A DNA stretch of 64,000 bases from Microbacterium sp. SY138. Its GTDB lineage: Bacteria; Actinomycetota; Actinomycetes; Actinomycetales; Microbacteriaceae. Positions 1-9,433 of the stretch are shown here, in pieces. Each line of letters begins with the position of its first letter. Positions within the stretch are counted from its first letter, which is position 1. The notes beneath the pieces were generated by a model, which was given only the letters and a program-made list of their open reading frames with translations, did not search any database and was not told where the DNA came from. Location: contig NZ_CP155793.1 in the NCBI RefSeq assembly GCF_039729145.1, positions 1,612,001 through 1,676,000 of the forward strand. The letters are read 5' to 3'. Both the position numbers and the translations under genes were made by a program.

Positions 1-867
1 GTCCGCGAACGGGCACGCGTCCGGAAGATTGATCAGCAGCGGCGGGTTGCCCTTGATCGGGGTGAGCGGTTCCTTCTCGGCCTTGTCCACGCGGGGAATC
101 GCGCCGAGGAGACCGATCGAGTACGGCATCCGGGTCTGGTGGAACAGCTCGCGCACGGGCGCCTGCTCGACGGCCTTGCCGGCATACATGACCATCACGT
201 CGTCGGCCGTTCGGGCGACGACACCCATGTCGTGGGTGATCATCATGACGGCGGCACCCGTCTCGGCCTGCGCCTTCTCGATGAGGTCGAGGATCTGCGC
301 CTGGATCGTGACGTCGAGAGCCGTGGTGGGCTCGTCCGCGATGATCAGCTTCGGATCGTTCGCCATCGCGATCGCGATCACGACGCGCTGGCGCATGCCG
401 CCCGAGAACTCGTGCGGGAACGACTTCATCCGCTTCTCGGGCTCGGTGATGCCCACCAGCTTGAGAAGGTCGATCGAGCGTGCGGTCGCCTCCTTGATGC
501 TGAGATTGCGATGCACCGTCAGCGCCTCGATCAGCTGAGCGCCGATCGTGTACACCGGCGTCAGAGACGTGAGCGGGTCCTGGAAGACCATCGAGATCCC
601 GTTGCCGCGGATGGCAGAGAGCTGCGTGTCGGTCTTGCCGAGAAGTTCCTGGCCGTCGAACACGATGGAGCCGGTGACCTTGGCGTTCTCGTCGAGGAGG
701 CCCATGACGGCGAGCGAGGTGACGGACTTGCCCGACCCGGACTCGCCGACGATGCCGAGGGTCTTTCCCGCCTCGAGGTCGAAGGAGACGCCGCGGACGG
801 CGTCGACGCGGCCGGCCTCGGACGCGAAGCTGACCCGGAGGTCGCGGACGGAGAGTACGGGGCTCAT
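1..867 (-). CDS. Dipeptide/oligopeptide ABC transporter ATP-binding protein (OppD/DppD type), 3' end cut by window
   Basis: This is the ATPase that powers a dipeptide/oligopeptide importer at the inner face of the membrane. About 289 N-terminal residues are visible, and the C-terminus lies beyond the window edge. The Walker A motif GESGSGKS is at about residues 41-48, the ABC signature SGGMRQR near 153, and Walker B IIADEPTT follows. A CPFAD stretch near the edge matches the conserved C-terminal CPF region of OppD/DppD proteins. The ATG at 867 overlaps the stop of the permease gene upstream by four bases (ATGA), so the two are translationally coupled. The family is clear. The substrate (dipeptide, oligopeptide or another solute such as nickel) cannot be told from sequence, and no binding protein gene is visible here. 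Confidence 0.93.
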   Translation of the reverse strand, partial: MSPVLSVRDLRVSFASEAGRVDAVRGVSFDLEAGKTLGIVGESGSGKSVTSLAVMGLLDENAKVTGSIVFDGQELLGKTDTQLSAIRGNGISMVFQDPLTSLTPVYTIGAQLIEALTVHRNLSIKEATARSIDLLKLVGITEPEKRMKSFPHEFSGGMRQRVVIAIAMANDPKLIIADEPTTALDVTIQAQILDLIEKAQAETGAAVMMITHDMGVVARTADDVMVMYAGKAVEQAPVRELFHQTRMPYSIGLLGAIPRVDKAEKEPLTPIKGNPPLLINLPDACPFAD

Positions 868-1793
868 GCGCGGCCTCCTGCAGCCGAAGTGGGATCGAGG
901 GCATCGCGCAGTCCATCGGCGATGAGCGCCATCGACACGGTCAGCAGCGTGAGGATCAGTGCGGGGAAATAGAACAGCCACGGCGAGCTGACGATGGACG
1001 AGCTGCCCTCGCCGATCAACGAGCCGAGCGACACATCGGGGATCTTCACGCCGAAGCCGATGAACGACAACCCGGTCTCGGTCGTGACCGCCGCGACGAT
1101 GCCGAGGGTGAAGTTGATCACCAGCAGCGAGCCGATGTTCGGAATGAGGTGACGCGTCACGATGCGCAGTCCCCGGACACCCATGTACCGAGCGGCCTGG
1201 ACGTACTCGCGCTCACGCAGCGACAGGGTCATGGTCCAGATGATCCTCGCGGGGAAGAACCAGCTGACGAAAATCATCACGAACGCGATGACCCACCACA
1301 CGCCGCCGGAGTCGTTCGAGATGATCGACAGCAGGAGGAAGGTCGGCACCACCATCATGAAGTGGATCACCAGGAGAGCGATGCGCTCGAACCAGCCGCC
1401 GAAGTACGCGGCCGCGGTCCCGACGAGCGCCGAGAGGATCGTCGTGCCCACCGAGACGGTGATCGCGATCATGAGGGAGCGTTGCAGGCCGATGGCGGTC
1501 TGCGTGTAGGTGTCGTTGCCAGCCCCGTTGGTGCCGAACCAGTGCGCAGCGGACGGCGGCTGGCTCAGGGCGAGGAAGTCCATGCTGTCGACGGCGTACG
1601 GCGACAGGAGCGGTCCGAGCGTCGAGAAGAGGATCAGCACGAAGAGAACGACGACGCCGCCCACTGCCGGCTTGTTGCGCATGAACCGGCGGGTGTAGAG
1701 CGTCCACTTGGACAGCGACTTTCCCGAGGCGCGGTCGGCGGTCGGCGGCACGGCCGGCGGCTCGACCAGGGGATCGATCATATCGGTGGTCAT
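864..1793 (-). CDS. Oligopeptide/dipeptide ABC transporter permease (OppC/DppC type)
   Basis: This is one of the two membrane subunits of the peptide importer, 309 residues long, the usual length for OppC/DppC. An N-terminal cytoplasmic tail is followed by a membrane segment near residues 43-65, a long external loop, and a block of five membrane helices. The cytoplasmic coupling loop shows the EAA-type pattern, with REREYVQAARYMGVRG followed by HLIPN. The start is the ATG at 1793 (MTTDMID), two bases after the stop of the oppB-type gene. Much longer open frames continue upstream but lie inside oppB and have no start signal. It is co-transcribed between the oppB-like permease and the ATPase. 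Confidence 0.94.
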   Translation of the reverse strand: MTTDMIDPLVEPPAVPPTADRASGKSLSKWTLYTRRFMRNKPAVGGVVVLFVLILFSTLGPLLSPYAVDSMDFLALSQPPSAAHWFGTNGAGNDTYTQTAIGLQRSLMIAITVSVGTTILSALVGTAAAYFGGWFERIALLVIHFMMVVPTFLLLSIISNDSGGVWWVIAFVMIFVSWFFPARIIWTMTLSLREREYVQAARYMGVRGLRIVTRHLIPNIGSLLVINFTLGIVAAVTTETGLSFIGFGVKIPDVSLGSLIGEGSSSIVSSPWLFYFPALILTLLTVSMALIADGLRDALDPTSAAGGRA

Positions 1794-1795
1794 TT

Positions 1796-2779
1796 TCAGC
1801 TCACCCTCACTCGCGGGTCGAGAACGACGACGACGATGTCGGCGAGCACCGCGCCGATCGCCGTCAGCACGGCGCCGAACGCGGCGACGGCGACGACGCC
1901 GTTGATGTCGTTGTTGTTGATGGTGTCGAGGAAGTACCGCCCCATGCCCTGCCAGGCGAAGATGCGCTCGGTCAGGATCGCGCCGGTGAAGATCGTCGGG
2001 ATCGTGAAGGCGACCTGCGTCGCGACAGGGATGAGCGACGTCCGCAGGGCGTGCTTGCGGATCGCCTGAGACTTGGTCAAGCCCTTCGCGCGCGCCGTGC
2101 GCACGTAGTCGGCGTTGATGTTGTCGAGCAGGAGCGAACGCTGCAGGAAGTGGTACTGGGCGTAGCCGACGATCACGAGCGCGATCGTGGGCAGCGTCAG
2201 GTGCTGCAGCGTGTCGACCAGGACGGGGAAGAAGCCGGTGACACCGGGACTCGAGGAGCCTGTCACGTAGAAGATGCGGACGCCGGTCCACTCGTTGAGC
2301 GAGATCGCGAGAAGGACGACGGCGAGGCCCGCGACGATGATGTTCACGTTCATCGTGATGATCGAGGTCGCCTGACCGATGCGGTCGGCGAGCTTGTACT
2401 GACGAGAAGCGGTGTAGACGCCCAGCCAGATGCCGAGCACTGCGGCGATGATCGTGGCGCCGAGGACGAGCTCCGCGCTGATCCACATGCGGTAGGAGAC
2501 CTGCTCGTTGACGGACTGACCGGTCGGGCTCACACCCCAGTCCCAGCGGAACAGGATGCTGCTGAACCAGTTCCACCACCGCTCGATCAGGGGAACGGTG
2601 TCGCTGAGGTTGCGCGGGGTGAGGACGTTGTCGATCTGCTCAGGCGAGAGCGGGGGACGCCGTCCCACGTAATTGCTGCGCGGATCGAGGAAGCCCCACG
2701 CCAGGAAGAACGTGAGATTCGTGGCGACCACGATCATCAGCAGCCAGCCGAGTGCTCGGCGCAGGAGGTACTTGATCAA
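1796..2779 (-). CDS. Oligopeptide/dipeptide ABC transporter permease (OppB/DppB type)
   Basis: This is the first visible gene of the peptide importer operon, 327 residues. It starts MIKYLLRRALGW, the typical OppB beginning with a membrane helix right at the N-terminus. The coupling loop carries YVRTARAKGLTKSQ, an EAA motif, followed by HALRTSLIPV. The start codon is TTG at 2779, chosen because the family motif begins exactly there. A purine-rich GAAAG lies about 12 bases upstream, a weak ribosome site. A periplasmic binding-protein gene would normally precede this operon, but the upstream side is lepA in the opposite direction, so the binding protein must be downstream of the window edge or elsewhere. 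Confidence 0.92.
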   Translation of the reverse strand: MIKYLLRRALGWLLMIVVATNLTFFLAWGFLDPRSNYVGRRPPLSPEQIDNVLTPRNLSDTVPLIERWWNWFSSILFRWDWGVSPTGQSVNEQVSYRMWISAELVLGATIIAAVLGIWLGVYTASRQYKLADRIGQATSIITMNVNIIVAGLAVVLLAISLNEWTGVRIFYVTGSSSPGVTGFFPVLVDTLQHLTLPTIALVIVGYAQYHFLQRSLLLDNINADYVRTARAKGLTKSQAIRKHALRTSLIPVATQVAFTIPTIFTGAILTERIFAWQGMGRYFLDTINNNDINGVVAVAAFGAVLTAIGAVLADIVVVVLDPRVRVS

Positions 2780-3020
2780 AAGGGGTCAGTCTTTCTCTTC
2801 TACAGACGCGCTCGGGATCTGCCGACGCAACGCTGAGTCAGTTGGATACACAATCGCCATCCACCGAACTCTGCGATGCGACGACCATCACGGGGTATGT
2901 GACGGAGTCTTATCGCTTGCGGGATCCGGTGTCACGGATTTTCCCTGGCAACTTCGGGAGACTATCACCGGTATGGCCGAATCGGGGATTAGCCTCCCCT
3001 GACCGTACAATCGAGTGGAC
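2780..3020. other. Divergent intergenic region, opp permease / lepA
   Basis: This 241-base region lies between two divergent operons. On the plus strand a -10-like TACAAT at 3006-3011 ends nine bases before the lepA ATG, so the lepA transcript would start almost at its start codon. A short inverted repeat (GGGGA at 2984-2988, TCCCC at 2995-2999) sits just before it. I see no open reading frame of interest and no clear promoter for the minus-strand operon. Confidence 0.5.
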
Positions 3021-4874
3021 ATGTCCCCACGCGCTCTCACCCCTCTTCAGCCTGCTGCGACGCCGGCTGCGCAGATCCGTAATTTCTGTATCATCGCCCA
3101 CATCGACCACGGCAAGTCGACGCTCGCCGATCGCATGCTCCAGATCACCGGAGTCGTCTCCGATCGCGACATGCGCGCGCAGTACCTCGACCGCATGGAT
3201 ATCGAGCGTGAGCGCGGCATCACCATCAAGAGCCAGGCGGTCAGGATGCCGTGGGAACTCGATGGCCAGACCGTCGCGCTGAACATGATCGACACGCCCG
3301 GCCACGTCGACTTCACGTACGAGGTCTCGCGTTCGCTCGCGGCCTGCGAGGGAGCGATCCTGCTCGTCGACGCGGCACAGGGCATCGAGGCGCAGACGCT
3401 CGCGAACCTCTACCTCGCGCTCGAGAACGACCTCCACATCATCCCGGTGCTGAACAAGATCGATCTGCCGGCCGCCGACCCGGAGAAGTACGCGAAGGAG
3501 CTGGCCTCGCTCATCGGCGGCAAGCCCGAGGATGTCCTTCGCGTCTCCGGCAAGACCGGCGTCGGCGTCGAGGATCTGCTCGACCGACTGGTGCAGGAGA
3601 TCCCCGCCCCGACCGGAGACGCGGATGCTCCGGCCCGCGCGATGATCTTCGACTCCGTGTACGACGCCTACCGCGGAGTGGTCACGTACGTGCGCATGGT
3701 GGACGGCAGCCTCTCGCCGCGCGAGCGCATCCAGATGATGTCGACCGGCGCGAACCACGAGGCGCTCGAGGTGGGCGTGTCGAGCCCAGAACCGACTCCG
3801 ACCAAGGGACTCGGCGTCGGAGAGGTGGGCTATCTCATCACCGGTGTGAAGGACGTGCGTCAGTCGAAGGTCGGTGACACGATCACCACGTCCCGGAAGC
3901 CGGCCTCCGAGGCCCTTCCCGGTTACACCGACCCGAAGCCGATGGTCTTCTCGGGCCTGTACCCGATCGACGGCAGCGACTATGCGGAGCTGCGCGAGGC
4001 GCTCGACAAGCTGAAGCTCTCTGACGCCTCGCTCGTCTACGAGCCGGAGACCTCGGTCGCGCTCGGCTTCGGCTTCCGTTGCGGATTCCTCGGGCTGCTG
4101 CACCTCGAGATCATCACCGAGCGTCTGGCCCGCGAGTTCAACCTCGACCTCATCACGACAGCGCCCAGCGTGATCTACGAGGTGCTCACGAGCGACACCG
4201 GCGAGACGGTCACCGTCACCAACCCCAGCGAGTACCCGGACGGGCGCATCGGGTCGGTGTCGGAGCCGATGGTCAAGGCTGCGATCCTGCTGCCGAAGGA
4301 CTACGTCGGCACCGTGATGGAGCTGTGCCAGTCGCGCCGCGGAACGCTGCTCGGCATGGAGTACTTCTCGGAGGAGCGCGTCGAGCTGCGCTACAACATG
4401 CCCCTCGGCGAGATCGTGTTCGACTTCTTCGACCAGCTGAAGTCGAAGACCCAGGGCTACGCGTCGCTCGACTACGAACCGTCCGGTCAGCAGGAGGCCG
4501 ACCTCGTCAAGGTCGACATCCTTCTCCAGGGCGAGAAGGTCGACGCCTTCAGCTCGATCGTGCACCGCGACAAGGCCTACGCCTACGGCACGATGATGGC
4601 AGAGCGCCTGCGCAAGCTCATCCCTCGCCAGCAGTTCGAGGTGCCGATCCAGGCGGCGATCGGTGCGCGCATCATCGCCCGCGAGACCATCCGTGCGATC
4701 CGCAAGGATGTGCTCGCCAAGTGCTACGGCGGTGACATCACCCGCAAGCGCAAGCTTCTCGAGAAGCAGAAGGAGGGCAAGAAGCGCATGAAGATGGTCG
4801 GCCGCGTCGAGGTCCCCCAGGAGGCGTTCATCGCCGCGCTCTCGGGCGACGTCGAAGGCAAGGACAAGAAGTAG
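3021..4874 (+). CDS. lepA: Elongation factor 4 (LepA), ribosomal back-translocase GTPase
   Basis: LepA/EF4 is a translational GTPase that binds ribosomes and influences back-translocation and subunit biogenesis. At 617 residues it has the normal length for actinobacterial LepA. The G domain begins with G1 AHIDHGKST, then G3 DTPGHVDF and G4 NKIDLP. The C-terminus has the LepA-specific domain with [13 protein letters not shown] near the end. I chose the ATG at 3021; a GTG six bases earlier (3015) is also in frame. A TACAAT hexamer ends nine bases before the ATG and no Shine-Dalgarno sequence is visible, which suggests a nearly leaderless message. The downstream DUF1990 gene has its own -10-like element. 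Confidence 0.97.
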   Translation: MSPRALTPLQPAATPAAQIRNFCIIAHIDHGKSTLADRMLQITGVVSDRDMRAQYLDRMDIERERGITIKSQAVRMPWELDGQTVALNMIDTPGHVDFTYEVSRSLAACEGAILLVDAAQGIEAQTLANLYLALENDLHIIPVLNKIDLPAADPEKYAKELASLIGGKPEDVLRVSGKTGVGVEDLLDRLVQEIPAPTGDADAPARAMIFDSVYDAYRGVVTYVRMVDGSLSPRERIQMMSTGANHEALEVGVSSPEPTPTKGLGVGEVGYLITGVKDVRQSKVGDTITTSRKPASEALPGYTDPKPMVFSGLYPIDGSDYAELREALDKLKLSDASLVYEPETSVALGFGFRCGFLGLLHLEIITERLAREFNLDLITTAPSVIYEVLTSDTGETVTVTNPSEYPDGRIGSVSEPMVKAAILLPKDYVGTVMELCQSRRGTLLGMEYFSEERVELRYNMPLGEIVFDFFDQLKSKTQGYASLDYEPSGQQEADLVKVDILLQGEKVDAFSSIVHRDKAYAYGTMMAERLRKLIPRQQFEVPIQAAIGARIIARETIRAIRKDVLAKCYGGDITRKRKLLEKQKEGKKRMKMVGRVEVPQEAFIAALSGDVEGKDKK

Positions 4875-4945
4875 CGACGTCTGATCGCGCCCTGGGATGT
4901 GACGTCCCGCGGCGCGTGGGGGGTGTTCGCTCAGGTAACGCGAAG

Positions 4946-4951
4946 TAGGGT
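4946..4951 (+). promoter_or_regulatory. -10 element TAGGGT of a likely leaderless promoter (DUF1990-hemW)
   Basis: TAGGGT is followed by seven bases and then the ATG at 4959, which would place the transcription start at the start codon. There is no ribosome binding site in the spacer. Confidence 0.55.
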
Positions 4952-4958
4952 GGAAGTC

Positions 4959-5612
4959 ATGCGGCGCGGGACTTTCCGAGACGACACGGTGGACTATGCG
5001 GCCGTGGGTGCGACCCATGCGCCCGACCTGATGCAGTACCCACCGGAGCGCAGCATCCCGGCGGAGGAATCCTGGCGCATCGGCAGTGGGGTCGAACGGT
5101 TCCAGACGGCTGGCGAAGCGCTTCTGTCGTGGACGGCGCAGCGTGCGGCCGGCCTCTCGGTCGAGGACGTGCGACCCGCGCCGGGACCTGCCTACGCCGG
5201 AGTGAGCTTCGACGCGGAAGGCAACCCGATCGCTCCGAGCAAGCGAGACGTCGAGCCGCGGTACGACGCCGAGGGGATGCCGTTCGTCGGGGCGGGGATG
5301 ACCCTGCACCTTCGCGGACGCGTCGCCGGCATGCGCGCCGATTCCGAGCTGCGCGTGATCTCCGTCACCGAGGAGACCCGACGTGTCGGGTTCGTCCTGG
5401 GCACGGTCGGCGGATCGGTCGTCAGCGGCGAGGAGTCGTTCGACGTGGACTGGCGTGAGGACAACGACGAGGTGTGGTTCACCGTCCGGGCCTTCGATGC
5501 GCCCAACGGTCTTCTCTACCGCACGATTCCCGCGCTCGTGAAGCGTCGTCGTCGTGAGCTCTTCGCACGCTACCTCCGGGCGATCTCTCCGCTCTACGCG
5601 ACCCCGCTCTGA
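4959..5612 (+). CDS. DUF1990 family protein
   Basis: A 217-residue cytosolic protein of the DUF1990 family, whose function is not established. The family pattern is visible: an N-terminal block with YAAVGATH and MQYPPERS, and a C-terminal block with SGEESFDVDW followed by VWFTVRAFDAPN and a basic stretch KRRRRELFARYLRAI. No signal peptide or membrane segment is present. The start at 4959 is preferred over a longer frame because a TAGGGT -10 hexamer sits seven bases upstream. The gene runs straight into hemW, whose ATG overlaps its stop (TGATG), so the two are translated together. A link to heme metabolism is inference from position only. Confidence 0.85.
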   Translation: MRRGTFRDDTVDYAAVGATHAPDLMQYPPERSIPAEESWRIGSGVERFQTAGEALLSWTAQRAAGLSVEDVRPAPGPAYAGVSFDAEGNPIAPSKRDVEPRYDAEGMPFVGAGMTLHLRGRVAGMRADSELRVISVTEETRRVGFVLGTVGGSVVSGEESFDVDWREDNDEVWFTVRAFDAPNGLLYRTIPALVKRRRRELFARYLRAISPLYATPL

Positions 5613-6829
5613 TGGCGGGACCGCTTCCCCTCGGAGATCCCGCGCCAGCGGACGGGCGCCTGCCGTCCGACCTCGCGATCGACACGGCCGTTCCGTTCTC
5701 GGCATACCTGCACATTCCGTTCTGCACGGTGCGCTGCGGGTACTGCGACTTCAACACGTACACATCCACCGAGCTGCGCGGGGCGAAGCAGGAGGACTAC
5801 GCGTCCACGTTGATCTCCGAGATCGCCCTCGCCCGTCGTGTACTGGACGACGCCGGGGCACGGCGGCCGATGGACACGGTCTTCTTCGGTGGAGGTACGC
5901 CCACCCTTCTTCCCGCGGGTGACCTCGCACGCATGCTCGACGCGGCGACCGACGCGTTCGGCCTGGCCGAGGGTGCGGAGGTCACGGTGGAGGCGAACCC
6001 CGACACCGTGACACCTGAGGTGGCCCGCATTCTCGCGGATGCCGGGGTGACGAGGATGTCGGTGGGGATGCAGTCCGCCGTTCCCCACGTGCTCGCCGCG
6101 CTCGATCGCACCCATCGCCCCGAGAACGTGCGCACCGCTGTCGCCGCCGCGAAGGATGCAGGTCTCGCCGTGAGCGTCGATCTGATCTACGGCGCACCGG
6201 GGGAGTCGCTCTCCGACTGGGAGGCCTCTCTCGATGCTGCCCTCGCGCTCGAACCCGATCACATCTCCGCGTACGCGCTCATCATCGAGGACGGTACGAA
6301 GCTGGCCCGCCAGATCCGTCGCGGCGAGGTGCCGACGCCGGACGACGACCTGCAGGCCGACATGTACGAGCTCGCCGATGCGCGCCTGGCCGACGGTGGC
6401 TTCGACTGGTACGAGGTGAGCAACTGGGCGCGCACGCCTGATCGCCGGTCGCGGCACAACCTCGCGTACTGGCGGGGGAGCGACTGGTGGGGCTTCGGTC
6501 CTGGTGCGCACAGCCACGTCGCCGGCCTGCGGTGGTGGAACGTGAAGCACCCGGCCGCGTACGCGCAGCGCCTCTCGGCATCCGAGTCTCCGGCAGCCGG
6601 CACCGAGCGCCCGGACGAGGAGTCGCGCACGCTCGAGCGCATCCTGCTGCTCAGTCGTATCCGTGAGGGCATCGCCGTCGACGACGTGCCGAGTGCGAAC
6701 CGGAGCAGGGTCGCCGGGCTCATGGCCGATGGACTCGTCGACCCGGTCGCGGCGCTGCAGGGGCGTATCCAGTTGACACTGCGGGGCCGTCTTCTCGCGG
6801 ATGCCGTGGTCCGCCAGCTGACCGACTGA
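5612..6829 (+). CDS. hemW: Radical SAM heme chaperone HemW
   Basis: HemW is a radical SAM protein related to coproporphyrinogen dehydrogenase (HemN) that acts in heme trafficking. The product has 405 residues. The iron-sulfur motif CTVRCGYC follows YLHIPF near residue 30, with the three cysteines spaced CxxxCxxC. It also has FFGGGTPTLL, the SAM-binding glycine motif, and SVDLIYGAPGES. True HemN enzymes carry an extra cysteine after the CxxxCxxC motif; here that position is an aspartate (CDF), which favours HemW over HemN. It overlaps the preceding DUF1990 stop by one base and is co-transcribed with it. Confidence 0.94.
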   Translation: MAGPLPLGDPAPADGRLPSDLAIDTAVPFSAYLHIPFCTVRCGYCDFNTYTSTELRGAKQEDYASTLISEIALARRVLDDAGARRPMDTVFFGGGTPTLLPAGDLARMLDAATDAFGLAEGAEVTVEANPDTVTPEVARILADAGVTRMSVGMQSAVPHVLAALDRTHRPENVRTAVAAAKDAGLAVSVDLIYGAPGESLSDWEASLDAALALEPDHISAYALIIEDGTKLARQIRRGEVPTPDDDLQADMYELADARLADGGFDWYEVSNWARTPDRRSRHNLAYWRGSDWWGFGPGAHSHVAGLRWWNVKHPAAYAQRLSASESPAAGTERPDEESRTLERILLLSRIREGIAVDDVPSANRSRVAGLMADGLVDPVAALQGRIQLTLRGRLLADAVVRQLTD

Positions 6830-6842
6830 TTCCTTCTCGGAA

Positions 6843-8261
6843 TCATCCGGGAAGCAGATCCATGCCCGCTGTCCGCCGCTGCGTCACCGTCGCGCTGTCC
6901 GCATCGAAGACACGCGTCCGGCGGTCCGGCCCATAGGCGGGCCACCCGGGGTCTCCGGCGGTCGCGAACCCGACCCAGGCGGCGTTCATCTCGGCGGCGA
7001 GCCGGCGCGGAGCATCGGGACCCGCCAGTCGCTCGGCCTCGGCATCATCGAGCCGATCGAACACGAACCCGAGCTCGAGTGCGTGGGCCGCCCGCAGGTC
7101 ACGCACCGGACTCGGCCAGGCGAACTCGTAGACGTAGGTCGTGTCCGGGTGGGCCGCCGCCACACGGCTGAGGGGCGCACGCAGCATCATGTCCGTGACG
7201 AGCTGCCCGAAGATCTCCCCGGTGCTCGCGTCGGGGAATGCGGATCGGTACGCGGTCACCGCGCGCCGGGGGATGCGTGACAGCAGCCGTGCGGCCTGCA
7301 GCTTCATCCCGCCGATGGCGGCCAGCGCCTCCGGCGGGAACCAGAGCCGATACTCGTCGGTGTTGCTGCCGATGAGGAGCGGGGTGTCGATCTCCCCGAG
7401 CACCTCATGCGGCGAGCGGGGAAGGCTCTCGGCGTCGATCGCGAACTGGAACCCCGGTGCCCCGCCGAGGGGTGACGATCCCGCCGATTGCGCCGTGCGT
7501 GCGTCCAGCAGCTGGTCGGGTGTCAGCGCGGCGAAGGCCTCACGGTCGGCCCGCACACCGAGTCGCTTCGCGATCTGCGCGGTCACTCTTCCTGCCTTCC
7601 GCGCGGTCTGGGCGCGAAGTGGGCCGGACTCGATGATCGCGCGGCTGATCAGTTCACGGGAGGTGTCCCGCGCGAGGAGACCGGCCACGATCGCGCCACC
7701 GGCCGACTCGCCCATGGCGGTGATCTGCGCCGGGTCGCCGCCGAACGCCTGGACCTCTCGGTGCACCCACTCCAAAGCGGCGGCGGCATCGCGCAGGCCG
7801 AGATTCCGCGGGGCGCCGTCCAGCACCGAGAAGCCCTCCGAACCGAGTCGGTAGTTGATCGAGACGAAGACGAGGCCTGCCGCGGCGAACACGGTGCCGT
7901 CGTACAGCGGTAGCGCGGCGGTCCCTCGCTCGAGCGCGCCGCCGTGGATCCAGAGCAGGACGGGCGCGCCAGAGGCATCAGCGGGAGCCCACACGTTCGC
8001 GGTGAGGATGTCGTCGCCGTCGATGCGCACAGATCCCAGCAGCTCGCCGATCGCTCCGGCGTAGGGGACCTGGGGTGGTGTCGGCCCGAACTGCGTCGCC
8101 TCTCGCACGCCCTCCCAGGCCGGGACGGGTTGCGGTGCGCGGAAGCGGTTCGCCCCGAACGGCGCCTGGGCATAGGGAATGCCGAGGTAGCGGACCACCC
8201 CGGCCTCCTCGGTGCCGCGGACGAGGCCGTTCGACAGGGTGGCCTGGGGCGAGGTGGTCAT
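6843..8261 (-). CDS. Type-B carboxylesterase/lipase family protein
   Basis: An alpha/beta-hydrolase of the type-B carboxylesterase family, 472 residues, that probably cleaves carboxylic esters. The nucleophile elbow GESAGG contains the catalytic serine, and the oxyanion-hole motif HGGALERG precedes it. No signal peptide is seen, so a cytosolic enzyme is likely. I chose the ATG at 8261 because a TAGGAT -10 hexamer (minus strand, 8269-8274) lies exactly seven bases before it, as in a leaderless message. The ATG at 8270 would overlap that hexamer, and a longer frame runs into the CIRCE region. The gene ends 13 bases from the hemW stop in a convergent arrangement. Its natural substrate is unknown. 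Confidence 0.9.
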   Translation of the reverse strand: MTTSPQATLSNGLVRGTEEAGVVRYLGIPYAQAPFGANRFRAPQPVPAWEGVREATQFGPTPPQVPYAGAIGELLGSVRIDGDDILTANVWAPADASGAPVLLWIHGGALERGTAALPLYDGTVFAAAGLVFVSINYRLGSEGFSVLDGAPRNLGLRDAAAALEWVHREVQAFGGDPAQITAMGESAGGAIVAGLLARDTSRELISRAIIESGPLRAQTARKAGRVTAQIAKRLGVRADREAFAALTPDQLLDARTAQSAGSSPLGGAPGFQFAIDAESLPRSPHEVLGEIDTPLLIGSNTDEYRLWFPPEALAAIGGMKLQAARLLSRIPRRAVTAYRSAFPDASTGEIFGQLVTDMMLRAPLSRVAAAHPDTTYVYEFAWPSPVRDLRAAHALELGFVFDRLDDAEAERLAGPDAPRRLAAEMNAAWVGFATAGDPGWPAYGPDRRTRVFDADSATVTQRRTAGMDLLPG

Positions 8262-8268
8262 GAGCGTC

Positions 8269-8274
8269 ATCCTA
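8269..8274 (-). promoter_or_regulatory. -10 element TAGGAT of the carboxylesterase gene
   Basis: On the minus strand TAGGAT is followed by seven bases and the ATG at 8261, the leaderless layout. It decides the start of the esterase gene. Confidence 0.55.
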
Positions 8275-8317
8275 GGGTCGTGCGTCCGTGGTACGGAGAA
8301 TCCCGAGCTGCACGGGG

Positions 8318-8323
8318 TAGGAT
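8318..8323 (+). promoter_or_regulatory. -10 element TAGGAT of the hrcA promoter
   Basis: TAGGAT sits immediately upstream of, and shares its last base with, the CIRCE operator. This places the transcription start inside the operator, so bound HrcA would block initiation. Confidence 0.6.
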
Positions 8324-8349
8324 TGGCACTCTGAACGTCCGAGTGCCAG
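8323..8349 (+). promoter_or_regulatory. CIRCE operator (HrcA binding site)
   Basis: TTGGCACTC, a nine-base spacer, then GAGTGCCAG. This is the CIRCE inverted repeat (consensus TTAGCACTC-N9-GAGTGCTAA), with only the outermost pair of the two arms unmatched. HrcA, encoded 16 bases downstream, is the known repressor for this site, so hrcA (and probably dnaJ) is autoregulated and induced by heat. Confidence 0.92.
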
Positions 8350-8364
8350 CGGAAGGGAAGGGCG

Positions 8365-9396
8365 ATGGTCACAGAGCGAGGACTCCAGGTTCTCCGAGCG
8401 ATCGTGCAGGACTACGTCGAGACCCACGAACCCGTCGGCAGCCGCTCCATCGTCGACCGGCACTCGTTCGGCGTCTCGGCGGCGACGATCCGCAACGACA
8501 TGGCGCTGCTCGAGGACGAAGAGCTCATCACGGCTCCGCACACCTCGTCCGGCCGTGTGCCCACCGACAAGGGCTATCGCGTCTTCGTGAACCACCTCGC
8601 CCAGCTGCGACCGCTCTCGTCGGCTCAGCGATCGGCTATCGAGTCCTTCCTCGGCGAGCCGGCCGACCTCGACGACCTGATGGCGCGAACGGTGCGGGTG
8701 CTGACACAGCTGACCGGCCAGGTCGCGCTCGCCCAGTACCCCTCGTTCGCCCGCGCGCATGTCACGCACGTCGAGCTGGTCGCGCTCGCGCCGAACCGGC
8801 TTCTGATCGTGCTCGTGACCGATGCCGGCGGGGTCTCGCAGCGTATGGCCGTCCTCCCGGAGCCGATCGACGACGCCGACATAGCTGTGCTGCGCGCACG
8901 GCTGTCCGCGTCGATCACCGGTCAGGGCATCGGGGAGGCATCCGATCGGCTGCAGGCGTTGCTGGTCGCCGAGGAGAAGCCCCAGGATGCCGTGCTGCGC
9001 ACGCTTGCTGCGGTGATCGTCGACGAACTCGGAGGGTTCCGCCAGGAGCGGTTGGTGATGGCGGGAGCGGCGACCCTCGCGCGCCGGGAGCAGGACTTCC
9101 GCGGCAGCATCCACCCCCTCCTCGAAGCCATCGAGGAACAGGTGACGCTCCTGCGTCTGATGAGCGAGATGGTGACTGACGAGCACGGACTCGCCGCGAG
9201 CATCGGCACGGAGAACGCCCCGTTCGGCCTGGGCGAGGCGTCGATCGTCGCCAGCAACTACGCCGCCCCGAGCGGCACGGCGCGCGTCGGAGTGATGGGA
9301 CCGACGCGCATGGACTACCCGAGCAACCTCGCCGCAGCGCGGGCCGTGGCCCGCTACCTGTCGCGGATGCTCGATGAAGACGAGGCCGGCCGCTGA
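8365..9396 (+). CDS. hrcA: Heat-inducible transcription repressor HrcA
   Basis: HrcA represses chaperone genes by binding CIRCE, and loses activity when GroEL is occupied by unfolded proteins. The product is 343 residues, the normal length. The N-terminal winged-helix region includes [20 protein letters not shown] and then [17 protein letters not shown], both hallmarks of HrcA. The ATG at 8365 is preceded by a good ribosome site, GGAAGGGAAGGG. A CIRCE element lies just upstream, so the gene controls itself. It is followed after 37 bases by dnaJ, the usual actinobacterial hrcA-dnaJ pair. Confidence 0.97.
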   Translation: MVTERGLQVLRAIVQDYVETHEPVGSRSIVDRHSFGVSAATIRNDMALLEDEELITAPHTSSGRVPTDKGYRVFVNHLAQLRPLSSAQRSAIESFLGEPADLDDLMARTVRVLTQLTGQVALAQYPSFARAHVTHVELVALAPNRLLIVLVTDAGGVSQRMAVLPEPIDDADIAVLRARLSASITGQGIGEASDRLQALLVAEEKPQDAVLRTLAAVIVDELGGFRQERLVMAGAATLARREQDFRGSIHPLLEAIEEQVTLLRLMSEMVTDEHGLAASIGTENAPFGLGEASIVASNYAAPSGTARVGVMGPTRMDYPSNLAAARAVARYLSRMLDEDEAGR

Positions 9397-9433
9397 CGCG
9401 GTCGCCACCGAGACACACGCAAGAAAGGCGATT

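Noticed and set aside
2984..2999. Short inverted repeat GGGGA/TCCCC before lepA
   Set aside because: Five base pairs are expected by chance in high-GC sequence.
2910..5705. A 931-codon open frame on the minus strand, antisense to lepA and the DUF1990 gene
   Set aside because: It is a side effect of third-position GC in lepA. Its protein is very rich in Arg, Asp, Leu and His, has no domain, and runs across two genes and a gap.
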